DNA from: an uncultured Dehalococcoidia bacterium | Lineage (GTDB): Bacteria; Chloroflexota; Dehalococcoidia; Lucifugimonadales; UBA1127 | Length of the DNA stretch: 64,000 nucleotides | Assembly (NCBI GenBank): GCA_951812285.1 | Contig: OX638292.1 | Location: 2,689,001 to 2,753,000, forward strand | Reading direction: 5' to 3' | Part shown: piece after piece, positions 20,405 to 29,558 of the stretch | Layout of the letters: each line of letters starts with the position of its first letter | How positions within the stretch are numbered: the first letter of the stretch is position 1 | Translations under genes and position numbers: made by a program | Notes under the pieces: model-generated | What the model saw: the letters and a program-made list of their open reading frames with translations, nothing else | What the model was told of the DNA's origin: nothing | The model's database searches: none

Positions 20405-21355
20405 GTGGGAATGGGCATGGCGCACAACGCACCGGGCAAGCACTCCCGCAAGGGGATCAGCCTTATCAAGCTGATCGAGATGTTCCCTGACGAGGCCGCG
20501 GCCGAGGGCTGGTTCGCCAGGGCACGGTGGGATGGGGGCGCGCCTACGTGTCCCTTCTGCGGCTCCCAGCGGGTAGCGACCATCGCCAACCGCAAGCCCA
20601 TGCCCTACCGCTGCAAGGAGTGCCGCAAGCACTTCTCCGTGAAGCACGGGACGGTCATGCAGTCAAGCAAGCTCGGTTGTCGGGTGTGGGCGATAGCGGT
20701 CTACCTGCTGACGACGGGGGTGAAGGGGACCAGCAGCATGAAGCTGCACCGGGACCTGGACGTGACCTACAAGTCGGCATGGCACCTCGCGCACCGGATC
20801 CGCCAGGCGTTCCCGCAGGTGACGGCCTTGTTCGCCGGGCCGGTGGAGGCTGATGAAACGGCCATCGGCGGGCTCGAGAAGAACAAGCACGCCGTCCACA
20901 AGTGGCGCCAGGGTCGAGGATCCGTGGGAAAGACCATCGTGCACGGGATCCTCGACCGGGAGACGAATCAGATCGTCGCGGGCGTGGTGACCATGCAGGA
21001 TGCCGCCACGCTGCAGGACCGCGTCCTGGCGGCGACGAAAGCTACGGCGCAGGTCTACACGGATGAAGCCGCGGCCTACATAGGCATTGCGCGGCGGCAC
21101 GAGGCCATCCGTCACGGCGCGGGCGAGTACGTGCGGGGCCATGCGCACACCAACGGGATTGAGAGCTTCTGGGCATTGCTCGACCGCGGCATCATGGGGA
21201 CGTTCCATCATGTCAGCCCGAAGCACCTTGACCGCTACGTCGGGGAGTTTGCGGGGCGGCACAATCAGCGACCCGCAGACACCATCATGCAGATGGCGTC
21301 CATCGCTGGCGGGATGGTTGGGAAGCGGTTAAGGTACGCCGACTTGGTCGCGTGA
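20405..21355 (+). CDS. IS1595-family (ISXO2-like) transposase
   Basis: This DDE transposase has 316 aa at most. An N-terminal zinc ribbon (CPFCGSQR ... CKECRKHFSV) recognises the ends. The catalytic core has VEADETAIGG, VYTDEAAAYIG and the Glu of NGIESFWALLDRG, the ISXO2 domain pattern (D, D, N/E variants). Several starts are possible within the first five codons (GTG 20405, ATG 20411, ATG 20417). The frame is intact and lies inside well-defined terminal repeats, so it is probably active. Confidence 0.93.
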   Translation: MGMGMAHNAPGKHSRKGISLIKLIEMFPDEAAAEGWFARARWDGGAPTCPFCGSQRVATIANRKPMPYRCKECRKHFSVKHGTVMQSSKLGCRVWAIAVYLLTTGVKGTSSMKLHRDLDVTYKSAWHLAHRIRQAFPQVTALFAGPVEADETAIGGLEKNKHAVHKWRQGRGSVGKTIVHGILDRETNQIVAGVVTMQDAATLQDRVLAATKATAQVYTDEAAAYIGIARRHEAIRHGAGEYVRGHAHTNGIESFWALLDRGIMGTFHHVSPKHLDRYVGEFAGRHNQRPADTIMQMASIAGGMVGKRLRYADLVA

Positions 21356-21389
21356 CGCCGCTCATGCACTAAAGGAGAGGGGAGCACAC

Positions 21390-21542
21390 ATGGCAAAGAA
21401 GGACCTCCGCAAAGGACAGCGATCCCGCCCCACAATCCCGTTGCCGAAAATAAACACAACGCCGGAGAAGCTGGCAAAGGAACTGCTGAAGCAACGCCCG
21501 TTGCGCGAGGTCGAACAAGAGAGGCAGAGGGAAGACGGCTAG
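21390..21542 (+). CDS. Small basic protein downstream of the IS1595 transposase (50 aa)
   Basis: ATG at 21390 is preceded by AAAGGAGAGGGG, an excellent ribosome site. The 50 residues are rich in Lys and Arg (AKKDLRKGQRSRPTIPLPKI, then TPEKLAKELLKQRPL). The TAG stop lies inside the right terminal repeat. The close coupling to the transposase gene (34 bases) suggests an accessory protein of the element. No domain is recognised. Confidence 0.6.
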   Translation: MAKKDLRKGQRSRPTIPLPKINTTPEKLAKELLKQRPLREVEQERQREDG

Positions 21543-21904
21543 TTAGGTATATAATTCCCTTATCTTATATACCCAGCTCGGTGCCAATCTTGAGCAGAAG
21601 ATTCGAGACCTTATCGGGAGCGAGAGCATAGAGGGCATGGTCACGCGCGAGCCCACCTTGGAGGAAGCCTACATCAGCATTCTCAGATAGCAGGCTCTCC
21701 AACATTGATCAATTCTTCGGCAAGTCTCGATTGGAAACGTCTCAACAGGTGCACTACTACGCTCGCCTCCTTCACCCTACTCCAGGAAATTCAAACGAAG
21801 GGGGCCAAGCTTAATAGATTCTTTGCTCAAGGTGATGAGGCGGAAAATACGGTCTTCAGAGGAGCGAGAAACTGAATTCACTTGGCCTTCGGCTCCCAGA
21901 CACA

Positions 21905-22463
21905 TTTGAACGTCACGCCTATTCCTGCGTAAGCCTCGGATGGAAGACGCGCTTTCCATCTTTGATCGTTACGCAAGCGACCCCTGTGTGAAGAAGTATC
22001 TGCCCTGGCATCCCCATCGGGATGTAGCGGAGACCCGGGCCTTTCTCTCCCGCCTATTGAAGGCACTGAAAGATGGCCGGACTGGCGCCTGGCTCATTGT
22101 GAGGCAGGAAGATGACAGGGTCATGGGTCTGGCATCGTTGACTCTACAATCCGCTAGGGAAGGAGAATTCCTGAGCAAGAAGAGGAGAGGCAGAAATAAA
22201 AGGTTGCCATTGGTTCTCATCTGGCTCAATCCGAGTGGGGCCAGGGATACGCGACTGAAGCTGCAGGGGCGCTCGTGGATTGGGGCCTACGCCGGAGCCA
22301 AGTCTTCCGAATATGGACGGTGTGCGACGTCGACAACGCCGCGTCGGCGAGGGTCTTGGAAAAGCTAGGCATGACTCGGGAGGGCATCTTACGGCGCTGG
22401 GGTATCCATCCCAACATCAGTCAAGAACCACGTGACTACTATTGCTATGCCCTCGCAAAATAG
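21905..22463 (+). pseudogene. RimJ/RimL-type GNAT acetyltransferase, frameshifted
   Basis: An N-terminal part (RLFLRKPRMEDALSIFDRYA, DPCVKKYLPWHPHRD, WLIVRQEDDRVMG) is in one frame. The acetyl-CoA site and C-terminus (GWGQGYATEAAGALVDWGLR, VCDVDNAASARVLEKLGM) are in another, changing around 22140-22230. A further break near 21910 separates the expected start (LETSRLFLRKP) from the rest. In family terms it would acetylate a protein N-terminus or small amine. It is not functional as read. The region 21691-21904 shows nothing else. Confidence 0.75.
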
Positions 22464-22645
22464 CGTGGATTGATGCAGCCCTACGCTTCGCGACCGCTAC
22501 GTGGGTGACGTTCCCTTGACCTATTCCCCATAGACACAGTACTCAACGGCCGCTCATAGCTCTGTCTTTCGTGTGAAGCTCGATGCAGCAGTAACAATGA
22601 CCACGCAGTTTTTCGTAACGCGGCTCGGTCCGCTAAAGGTGTGAA

Positions 22646-23119
22646 ATGGTCAAAACACGTTTGGCCGTCATTTCCGACTTGGATGAACTATAAGAATTGG
22701 TCTGCGACTTCAGAGTAGAACTGGGCCGAAGCGAGCCCGATGACTTGGCGGTTAAGCAGGCTCTGAGCACCCTCCTGAATGACGGCGAGGCAGAGTTCCT
22801 CCTTGCCATCTCTGACTCGGACAAGGCGGTTGGCTACATACAGCAGCGCTACCGATACTCACTCTGGCTGAGCGGCAAAGAAGCCACTCTTGAAGACATC
22901 TTTGTATCCCCGGAAGTCCGCAGACGGGGCTTGGGCACTCTCCTGGTGAGTTCTGCCATCGCGCGTGAAATAGGCGTCAAGGCCATCAAGCTGGATACAA
23001 ACGAAAGCAATCTGGCTGCCACTGAGTTGTATGAAAAGCTGGGGTTCTCAACGGGGTCATCTCGCCTTCCGAAATCTCGCCAACTATCATTGCATAAGAT
23101 CCTTGAAACCGGTGCTTAA
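22646..23119 (+). pseudogene. GNAT acetyltransferase with early in-frame ochre codon
   Basis: From ATG 22646 the frame reads MVKTRLAVISDLDEL, then TAA (22691-22693), then continues unbroken as ELVCDFRVELGRSEPDD to a complete GNAT core: EDIFVSPEVRRRGLGTLLVS (acetyl-CoA binding R/Q-x-x-G-x-G/A pattern) and ESNLAATELYEKLGF. The rebuilt length of about 157 aa is normal. A TTG at 22697 just after the stop could restart translation, but it would lose the first beta strand. Probably inactivated by one base change. Confidence 0.65.
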
Positions 23120-23445
23120 GAGGATCTTAGCTTGCAGGCGTGAAAGTGCGGACCAGACAGTATGACAACTTAACCGCCAGTAGACTGGATATGGGCATAG
23201 CGGTCGGACTTGTCCAAGACGGCATCGTGATACTCTTGCTCACTGGCTTCTCCGCGCCCCATAGAATTCGGAGAGGCATTACTTGACCAGAGCGGGCACG
23301 CACCGGGAGGGTTTGGGATTATCCCCTCCATGGAGTTGGCGAGTGACTCTTGTCTATGCGAGTCGCGAAGGCGAGTTGCTCGTTGCATCATCCGCCAATC
23401 GCGGTCTGCATTGACGAGAGGGATCGAGACGGGAGCATAGCGCAT

Positions 23446-23952
23446 ATGGAAGTGTTGGTCGGTGCGGCTGTTGTCGAGCGCAAGCCGGTGCTGCAAAGTC
23501 TCTTGCAGCTTTACCTTACGACTGCACGGAGTTCACCGGGGTTGACGTGAACAGGAACGGGGTATACGAGTATGGGTACTTCGATGAGTATTGGAGCGAC
23601 GCGGATAGATTTCCATTCCTGATTTACAGTGGCGCCAACATTGCTGGATTCATACTCATTAACGCCTACACGTTGGTCCTGCAACCCGGATCCGGAAGAT
23701 CGGTTGCTGAGTTCTTTGTTATGCGGAAGTACCGAAGACGTGGAGCCGGCAGAGCAGCAGCATTCCACGTCTTTGACAAACTCCCGGGGCTGTGGGAAGT
23801 TCGAGAGAGAACACAACCTGGCTGGTCAACGATTCTGGAGAACAATCATCACAGACTATTCTCACGGAGACTTCGTCGAAACAGCTTTGAAAGAGCGCAG
23901 TTGGAACGATCCTGTCCAGACTTTTGACAACTCGCGGAGGATTCAAGCATAA
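23446..23952 (+). pseudogene. GNAT acetyltransferase with two frameshifts
   Basis: The order of pieces is MEVLVGAAVVERKPVLQSLL (frame from ATG 23446), a missing base near 23518, YDCTEFTGVDVNRNGVYEYG and the central domain with AEFFVMRKYRRRGAGRAAAF, then a second shift near 23815 to AGQRFWRTIITDYSHGDFVE and a stop at 23952. The pieces together match a GNAT of about 165 aa of the kind that starts with a hydrophobic helix and an EYGYFD(E/P)YW motif. It is the third broken GNAT in 2 kb. The interval 23120-23445 has no gene. Confidence 0.7.
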
Positions 23953-24040
23953 GCTGGGCAGCAGCGAGAGACCACTATCTCCGAAGACGCTTCCAGCCCT
24001 TTTTTCTTACGCAACGGAAGACCCTTATTGGTTTCGATGG

Positions 24041-24303
24041 CTACTTTACCCTCCGCTGATAAGCCGCAATGATGTGGCTGCCACTGTCCACAAGGCCGGG
24101 AACCCCGTTCAACCTCCGTTCAAGTGCTACAGCCGTAGACCATGCTTGACCGTCCTCCCACACCTCTTCAAGCGCGCGCGAACATTCGTGGGCAGTCACG
24201 TTGCTCCCAACGACCTCAAGCATGTGGGAACTTGGGAACAATTGGGGCAACTCGTCACTGGTATACAGATGCATCGGGGGGTGTTGCGCGTTTCTTACCC
24301 GGG
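24041..24303 (-). pseudogene. Class I SAM methyltransferase, 3' part (split by IS21)
   Basis: This encodes the C-terminal part of the methyltransferase whose 5' part is at 28518-29109. From the CCCGGG at 24298-24303 the minus strand reads RVRNAQHPPMHLYTSDELPQ through EVVGSNVTAHECSRALEEV to GVPGLVDSGSHIIAAYQRR, stop at 24041. The frame matches the 5' part exactly across the 6-bp target duplication. The short space 23953-24040 has no gene. Confidence 0.75.
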
Positions 24304-24343
24304 TGTCAAGGGCGGCGGGAAGTTGGGCCATTAGGGTGTCGAA

Positions 24344-25974
24344 GTTCAGGGAAAAGGTCCGGTTAAGTGTTCAGCAAGAATGTCACTCGGTTAAGCCTCA
24401 ATGGTATCAGATGATGACGTTGAGGAAACCACGGGGGATTGTCGCGTTGGCGGACCCTCAGCGTCCGTGTATTTCTTGATGGTGGCCCTGTGGATTCCCA
24501 ATTCCCGTTCGATTGCCCGAAGCGACATCCCCTTGCGACGGGCTTTCTGAATCGCCTTCCATCGCTCCTTCTGAAGGAACGTCGGCTTGCGCGTTGGGGC
24601 GGCTGCGGGCCTGCCGGGATTGGCCGCGCCGTCAGTGATCAGACCGCCACCATTCTGGTCCTCTGCCCTTGAGCCCAGCGGTTCGAGAGTCGAGATCCAG
24701 TGTTCGCCCAACCCGTTGGCGCTGGAGGACCGGACAGGAACACTTTCGGAGCCTCCGTGGCCGTTCCGGAGAAATACCGGACTGGGTGGCGCCTCCTGGG
24801 AGGAGATGATGCGTCCCTCATGCCGCACCGACAGCCGGCCGCCCAGTCCTTGCAGGACCTCCACAGCCGCGCCGGCATAACTGGGACGTTCCCGCTCTGG
24901 CAGCAACTGCAGGGTATGCAGCTGGAATCTCACCGTGTTGTCCCTAGCCACTTTTCTGCGGTGCTTGAAGCACAGGATCTGTTCCAGGCACGGCTCTGGG
25001 TCCAGGGGCCGGAATGCAGGCTCAGGGTATTGCGGTGGAACACGGAAACGCCGGTTGAATCGCGGCAGGAACTGCTCCAGCACGCTGTTAGCTTCCCCGA
25101 TGCTGCTCGCCCCTGCCAGCCGCAGTTCGGTTACGAGGCGGTCCTGGAAAGTTTCCGCCATCCGCTCCACTTTTCCCTTGGCCTGGGGAGAGAGGGCGAA
25201 TAGCATCTGGATCCCCAGTTCGTCCATGGCCCGGCTGAACTGGGTTGGCATTCCGGGGAGGCCGGAGCCGGGCGTGTGCCTGAAGACCCCGTGCCGGTCG
25301 GTGTACAGGGCGAGGGGAATGCCGCGGCGCTGCAAGAGGCGCTGGATCAGCAGGAAGTAGCTGTGGGCGTCCTCCTTCTCGCAGAAGAGGGCGTCGACCA
25401 CCGTGCCGGTGGCATCGTCCACTGCGATCAGCAGCGTGAACGGTGGAATCCGGTCCCCCAACCACGGGTGATGACTGCCGTCCATCTGTATCAGCATTCC
25501 CAGCCGGGGCATTCGCTGGCGGCGTACCCGGTGCTTTGGCTGGCGCCTGTGCCGCGGACTGCTCAACCCGGCGTTGCCCAGGATGCGCCACAGGGTGGCC
25601 CTGCCGATGTCGATGCCGTCGCGGTCGCTCAGCACCTCGCTGAGATGGGTGTGGTTGGTCCCTGCGTACCTGGTGCGAGCCAGGTGAACCACAGCGGTTG
25701 CAACGGGCTCGGGAGTTGCGTTGGCCGGCTTGCGGCCCCGGAGACCGTGAGCAACGGTGGCAGCGCCTTTCTCCTGGTAAGCCGCAAGGATACGCCGGGT
25801 GTGTCGCGGGCTGACACACATGAGTGTAGCCGCCTGATCCAGCGTCATGTGCTCAGCCAGCAGGCTGTTGAGGATCTTGAGTCTCGTCTGTTCTTTGGGC
25901 GTCAAAGTCACATTCTCCATAAGTTGAATGTGACATTTCTGCTGGCCAGTTAGTGAGGACCTTTTCCCTGAACG
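24344..25974. mobile_element. ISNCY-type insertion sequence nested in IS21
   Basis: Perfect 17-bp terminal inverted repeats, GTTCAGGGAAAAGGTCC, lie at 24344-24360 and 25958-25974. A looser second match follows inward (AATGTCAC on both sides). One transposase frame fills the element. I could not find a clear target duplication. Confidence 0.85.
24391..25920 (-). CDS. ISNCY-type DDE transposase (integrase core)
   Basis: This 509-aa transposase has an N-terminal helix-turn-helix (LDQAATLMCVSPRHTRRILA), then an rve-type core: QMDGSHHPWL (first Asp), LYTDRHGVFRH (second Asp) and KGKVERMAETFQDRL (Glu). An unusual C-terminal helix-turn-helix region follows (KARRKGMSLRAIERELGIHR). Its length and domain order fit ISNCY-group proteins. 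The frame is intact. It starts 38 bases inside the right terminal repeat and covers nearly the whole element. Confidence 0.88.
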   Translation of the reverse strand: MENVTLTPKEQTRLKILNSLLAEHMTLDQAATLMCVSPRHTRRILAAYQEKGAATVAHGLRGRKPANATPEPVATAVVHLARTRYAGTNHTHLSEVLSDRDGIDIGRATLWRILGNAGLSSPRHRRQPKHRVRRQRMPRLGMLIQMDGSHHPWLGDRIPPFTLLIAVDDATGTVVDALFCEKEDAHSYFLLIQRLLQRRGIPLALYTDRHGVFRHTPGSGLPGMPTQFSRAMDELGIQMLFALSPQAKGKVERMAETFQDRLVTELRLAGASSIGEANSVLEQFLPRFNRRFRVPPQYPEPAFRPLDPEPCLEQILCFKHRRKVARDNTVRFQLHTLQLLPERERPSYAGAAVEVLQGLGGRLSVRHEGRIISSQEAPPSPVFLRNGHGGSESVPVRSSSANGLGEHWISTLEPLGSRAEDQNGGGLITDGAANPGRPAAAPTRKPTFLQKERWKAIQKARRKGMSLRAIERELGIHRATIKKYTDAEGPPTRQSPVVSSTSSSDTIEA

Positions 25975-26017
25975 TCAACAATAGGGCGGAGCAAAGGTGT
26001 ACCACCGCGGGTGATTG

Positions 26018-26060
26018 GTCAGGGTAAAGGTCCGTGCCAATTGTTCAGGGAGAATGTGAC
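26018..26060 (+). repeat. Orphan IS end similar to the nested ISNCY element
   Basis: GTCAGGGTAAAGGTCCG followed by a TGTTCAG...GAATGTGAC tail resembles the ISNCY left end at 24344-24386 over its whole 43 bases, in the same orientation. It has no second end or transposase of its own. It probably remains from an earlier insertion or a one-ended deletion inside the IS21. Confidence 0.5.
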
Positions 26061-26133
26061 CAAAGCAAGGGTGGCGGCCGACGGTTGGGGGATTTAGGAC
26101 GGTCTGCTGGACGACCTATGCGTCGTCCGAGGC

Positions 26134-26895
26134 CTAGGCAGCAGCGTTCCCACTGCTGTGCCTGAGACGGTAGCTGTCCCCGTTCATCTCTAGGATGTGG
26201 ATATGCACGTGGTGTGTCAGCCGGTCCAGCAGCGCCCCGGTGAGCCTCTCAGATTCGAAGACCTCGGTCCACTCGTCGAAGGGGAGGTTGGTGGTGACCA
26301 GGATGGAGCCCCGCTCGTAGCGCTGGCTGAACACCTCGAAAAGCAGTTCCGCTCCGGTGGGGGACAGGGGCACGAAGCCCACTTCGTCGATGATGAGCAG
26401 GTTAAGACGGGAGAGCCGCCGCTGGAGGTTGAGGAGTCTCCTCTCATCCCGGGCCTCCATCAGCTCGTGTACCAGGGATGCGGCGGTCGTGAATCCCACC
26501 GACATACCACTCTGGCAGGCGGCCAGCCCCAGCCCCAGAGCGACGTGGGTCTTGCCGGTGCCGCTGTTGTCGATGGCGATGACGTTCTCCCGGCGCTGTA
26601 TGTATTCACAGCGGGCCAGTTCCATGATAAGGGACTTGTTCACCGAGGGGATGGCCGTGAAGTCGAAGGTGTCCAGGCTCTTGACGGCAGAGAAACGGGC
26701 CGCCCGGATCTGGCGCTGCACCATGCGCTGATGGCGGTCAATGAGCTCCAGTTCGGCCTGACGCAGCAGGTACCTCGGGTGGTCCACACCCTCGGCGGCG
26801 CACTGGGCCGCCATCTTTCCGTATTCTAAGAGGAAGGTGGGCAGCTTCAACTCCTTCAGATGATGTTCCAAGAGCAACGTGGAGCGGTCACTCAT
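26134..26895 (-). CDS. istB: IS21 helper ATPase IstB, with altered Walker A
   Basis: This 253-aa AAA+ ATPase assists IS21 transposition. Typical features are PTFLLEYGKMAAQCA near the N-terminus, Walker B NLLIIDEVGFVP, TTNLPFDEWTEVF (sensor 1 region) and DRLTHHVHI. The Walker A reads IDNSGTGKTH, so the usual first Gly is Asp, a single-base change from GGC to GAC. This could abolish nucleotide binding. The ATG overlaps the istA stop by four bases (ATGA), the normal arrangement. Confidence 0.88.
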   Translation of the reverse strand: MSDRSTLLLEHHLKELKLPTFLLEYGKMAAQCAAEGVDHPRYLLRQAELELIDRHQRMVQRQIRAARFSAVKSLDTFDFTAIPSVNKSLIMELARCEYIQRRENVIAIDNSGTGKTHVALGLGLAACQSGMSVGFTTAASLVHELMEARDERRLLNLQRRLSRLNLLIIDEVGFVPLSPTGAELLFEVFSQRYERGSILVTTNLPFDEWTEVFESERLTGALLDRLTHHVHIHILEMNGDSYRLRHSSGNAAA

Positions 26896-28395
26896 GCGGC
26901 CCTCCCGGACAGCAACTTCATGTAGTCCCCGGTGGACGTAGTGCTGACCCGCATCCGGGGCAGATAGGAATACAGCTCCATGTCTAGCCTTGGGGGCCGT
27001 CCCTCCAGCCGGCAGAGCACCAGATGCTTCACGGCGTCGAAGCTCAGCGCCCACAGCCGGATGGCATCCCGCGCCGCCGATTGCACTTCCTCCAGCCTGA
27101 AGCTCTCCAACAGCCGCAGCACTTGGACGAACTCCCGCTTGCCCCTTCGTCCCATGCGGACCTCCAGCAGCCGGCGCAGGGTAGCGAACTCCTGGGGAAG
27201 CTCCCATCCCTGCAGCGGGGCGGCCTGGTCCAGAGCACCCGGCTCCTGCCCTAGGAGCGGCAGGTAGGGGATGGGGTCGAAGACGAGGTCGTCCCGCTGG
27301 TAGGAGCGGGAGTGTCGGGCGATGGTGTCCGACCCGCAGCTGATGACCACTTGGTCCACGTAGCCCCTTACCAGCACATCCCGATGCCCGTAGGCTACCG
27401 GCTGGCGCTGAGTAGTCGTTGGTGCGGTACCGGACCAGCGACAGGGAGCGCACCCGGCCCGCTTGCTTGTCGCAGGCATCATATGGCACCGACGGCAGTT
27501 GCAATAAAGCTTCCAGGTCTCGCTCCATGCGCTGACCGATGGTCTCAGTGTGGCCCCGGAGCTGGGCCTCCATCCGCGTCAGGCACTGCTGTTCCAGGTG
27601 GGCGTTCAGCGCCTCAAAGCTCTCGAAGGACGGCACCGGCACCAGGAAGTTGCGCCGGGCGCACCCCACCATCCCCTCCACCTTTCCCTTGTCGTTGCCC
27701 TTGCCAGGACGGCCGAACCGGTCCTCGTACACGTAATGGGACTGGAGCTCAGTGAAGGCTCGGGTGCGCTTTCGCCGGCCGTCCCCCAGTATCTTCGCCA
27801 CCGCCAGTCTGGTGTTGTCGTAGAGAATGCTCTGGGGCACGCCGCCCAGGAAGGCGAAGGCCGAGACATGACCGTCCAGAAACGCCTCGGTGGTCTCCGC
27901 CGGGTAGGCCTTCACGAAGCAGCCGTCGCTGTGGGGCATGTCCAGCACTAAGTAGTGGGCCCTCTGCTCCACTCCGCCGATCACCACCCGCGCCTCGCCG
28001 AAGTCGCACAGGGCGTGCCCTGGCGAATGAGACAAGAGCACGAACATCTCCCGCGACTGGCGGCGGTGCTCCCTTACGTAGTCCTTGACTATCGTATACT
28101 GGCCGTCGAACCCGTACTTGTCCCGCAGCCGCTCAAAGATGCGCGTGGCGGTGTGGCGCTGCTTCTTGGGGACGCTCAGGTCCTCTTCCAGAAACCGTTC
28201 TGTCACGCCGGTAAAAGGCTCCAGCTTGGGCTTGCCAGGCGGGCTATGCCTTCGGTAGCCCGGCGGCACGGAGCAGGTGACCATCTTGCGCACCGTGTCC
28301 CGGTGCAACCCGAACACCCGGGAAGCCTCCCGGATGCTCATGCCTTCCACCATTACCGCCCTGCGGACTCGCAGATACACGTCCACACGATACAT
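26892..28395 (-). pseudogene. istA: IS21 transposase IstA, frameshifted
   Basis: The N-terminal two-thirds (MYRVDVYLRVRRAVMVEGMS, a helix-turn-helix, then the DDE core with CDFGEARVVIGG, SILYDNTRLAV and GKGNDKGKVEGMVGCARRN) runs to VRYRTNDYSAP near 27405. One extra base there moves the continuation PVAYGHRDVLVRGYVDQVVI to another frame, ending LLSGRAA at 26892. Without the extra base the protein would be about 500 aa, as expected for IstA. Together with the IstB Walker A change this element is probably immobile. Confidence 0.85.
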
Positions 28396-28517
28396 CCATC
28401 CCACCGTCCATAGGCTTGACTTTAGGCCTATAAATGGCGCCGGACAATACACTTTTCAACCGCCATAAGTCAGCGGCCATTCCGCCCACGTGGTCCACTT
28501 TACCTCCGCCTCTTACA

Positions 28518-29109
28518 CCCGGGATGGGAATCTTGGCAGTGTGCCATCCTCAAGCACCCGCCACAAATGCCGTTGCTCCGGCTCCCTCAGGGCCTCGGTC
28601 TCCAAACCGCAAACGGTGTTGGCCAGTGCCCCGTAACGGCACATGACGCTGACCAAGAGAATGCACTGCGGACGAAGGACCCGCACCAACTCCGAGGCCG
28701 CGCGATACCGGTGCTCGCAAACGTAGGAAAGAGCTTCGCCGAAACAAATGACCTTGTCGAAGTATCCATCGGAAAACTGGGACAGGTCCAGGATGTCACC
28801 TTCCACGAAGGCGTCTACCCCGTCTGATAGTCCAGCCTCACTCACCTTTTCTTTCGCGAGTTTCAATTGCCCCGAAGAAAGGTCTAGAGCGGTTACCGTT
28901 GCGCCAACGCCAGCGGCGGCAATGGCAAACCTGCCTGGTCCACAGCCGGCGTCAAGTACCCGGTCGCCGGGTTCGATGTAGCGCTCGACAGAGTCACTGT
29001 GAATGATAGCCTTCAGGCGACCATGGGCCGTGTCTTGGAGTCGTCCCTATTCCACAGTCCCGTACGCATCATAGAAGACGCTCGTATATTTCGCATCGTA
29101 GTCTGCCAT
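28518..29109 (-). pseudogene. Class I SAM methyltransferase, 5' part, with amber codon and IS21 insertion
   Basis: ATG at 29107-29109 follows GGAGGCGACCG. Codons read MADYDAKYTSVFYDAYGTVE, then TAG, then GRLQDTAHGRLKAIIH in the same frame; Trp is expected there by analogy with related methyltransferases. The SAM-binding motif is RVLDAGCGPGRFAIAAAG, followed by VTALDLSSGQL and DKVICFGEALSYV. The frame reaches the IS21 target site at 28518-28523 (CCCGGG) and resumes at 24303. The rebuilt protein would be about 285 aa. Two independent lesions make it a clear pseudogene. Confidence 0.82.
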
Positions 29110-29558
29110 CGGTCGCCTCCGCGACAAAGATGTGTGAGACTTCCTAGTTTGTTTATTCATCTCTACGTCCCTAGGCTTCTGAATCCGTGGACATCAGATA
29201 CATCCTTGAAGGATCGCTGTTGCCAGTGCGCCTTTGTCATGCACCGCGAACCAAGACAGGAACGAGTGGGTGCACTTGAAGGTCCGTGCCCGCCTCTGGG
29301 ACAAGAATCGCCGTCCGCACATTACGAGGCATGACTATGACAAAGAGTTCGTGGCAATTCGAGCAAATCCCTCAGGTGCTCTTGGACAGTAACGCAGTAG
29401 ACGGCGAAAAGAGCAAGACAATGCAAGACCCTGCCGTAGCGCCAGTAAGTACCAGTTTAAGTCCAATGTAATGGGCAGAAAATGGCGTGGCTGCGAAGAT
29501 TCCAAGCCTCTCTCCTGATAAGCACATCACCTGACCTTGATAGTCATTCCTACCCGAC
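29110..29558. other. Gene-free spacer
   Basis: About 450 bases between the methyltransferase remnant and the nucleotidyltransferase gene. I see no convincing frame, terminator or repeat. Base composition is mixed and lower in GC than the flanks. Confidence 0.5.

Larger units (their letters stand above)
19080..21559. mobile_element. IS1595-family (ISXO2-like) element with passenger genes, 2480 bp
   Basis: The 21-bp terminal inverted repeats (GGGAA[G/T]TATATACC and so on, with one mismatch) lie at 19080-19100 and 21539-21559. They are flanked by an 8-bp direct duplication, TTATCTTA, at 19072-19079 and 21560-21567. Inside are a transposase (20405-21355), a 50-aa gene behind it, and on the opposite strand a collagen-like lipoprotein and two small genes. 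Eight-base duplications and passenger genes are known for IS1595 members. The intact ends, duplications and transposase suggest a recent insertion. Confidence 0.92.
18234..21690 (+). pseudogene. ABC-2 ATP-binding protein interrupted by an IS1595-type element
   Basis: This gene encodes the nucleotide-binding subunit for an ABC-2 exporter. Walker A is GPNGAGKTT, the signature is YSRGMRQR (LSGGQ variant), Walker B is SVVFMDEPTIGVDP and the H-loop is TTH. The ATG at 18234 follows AAAAAGGAGGCGCATGAC. The frame is cut at 19079 by an element spanning 19080-21559 with the 8-bp target duplication TTATCTTA. Removing the element and one TTATCTTA restores one frame: FQRIIL joined to YTQLGANLEQKIRDLIGSES and on to VTREPTLEEAYISILR, stop at 21688-21690. 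The rebuilt protein is about 323 aa. The truncated form reads nine codons into the element (GKYIPN end) and keeps the whole ATPase core, so partial function is possible. Its partners are probably the divergent permeases. Confidence 0.88.
24304..28517. mobile_element. IS21-family element with nested ISNCY-type element
   Basis: The left end, TGTCAAGGGCGGCGGGAAGT, and the right end read inward, TGTAAGAGGCGGAGGTAAAG, are imperfect inverted repeats (about 20 of 28 positions) with TG...CA termini. They are flanked by a CCCGGG duplication at 24298-24303 and 28518-28523. Inside are istA (frameshifted) and istB. A separate element (24344-25974) has inserted 40 bases from the left end. Without it the IS21 is 2583 bp, a normal size. 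Confidence 0.85.

Noticed and set aside
16737-29109. Amber readthrough (recoded TAG) in island genes
   Set aside because: Two genes have in-frame TAG, but another has TAA and many have frameshifts, and several normal genes here end in TAG. Decay is the simpler reading.
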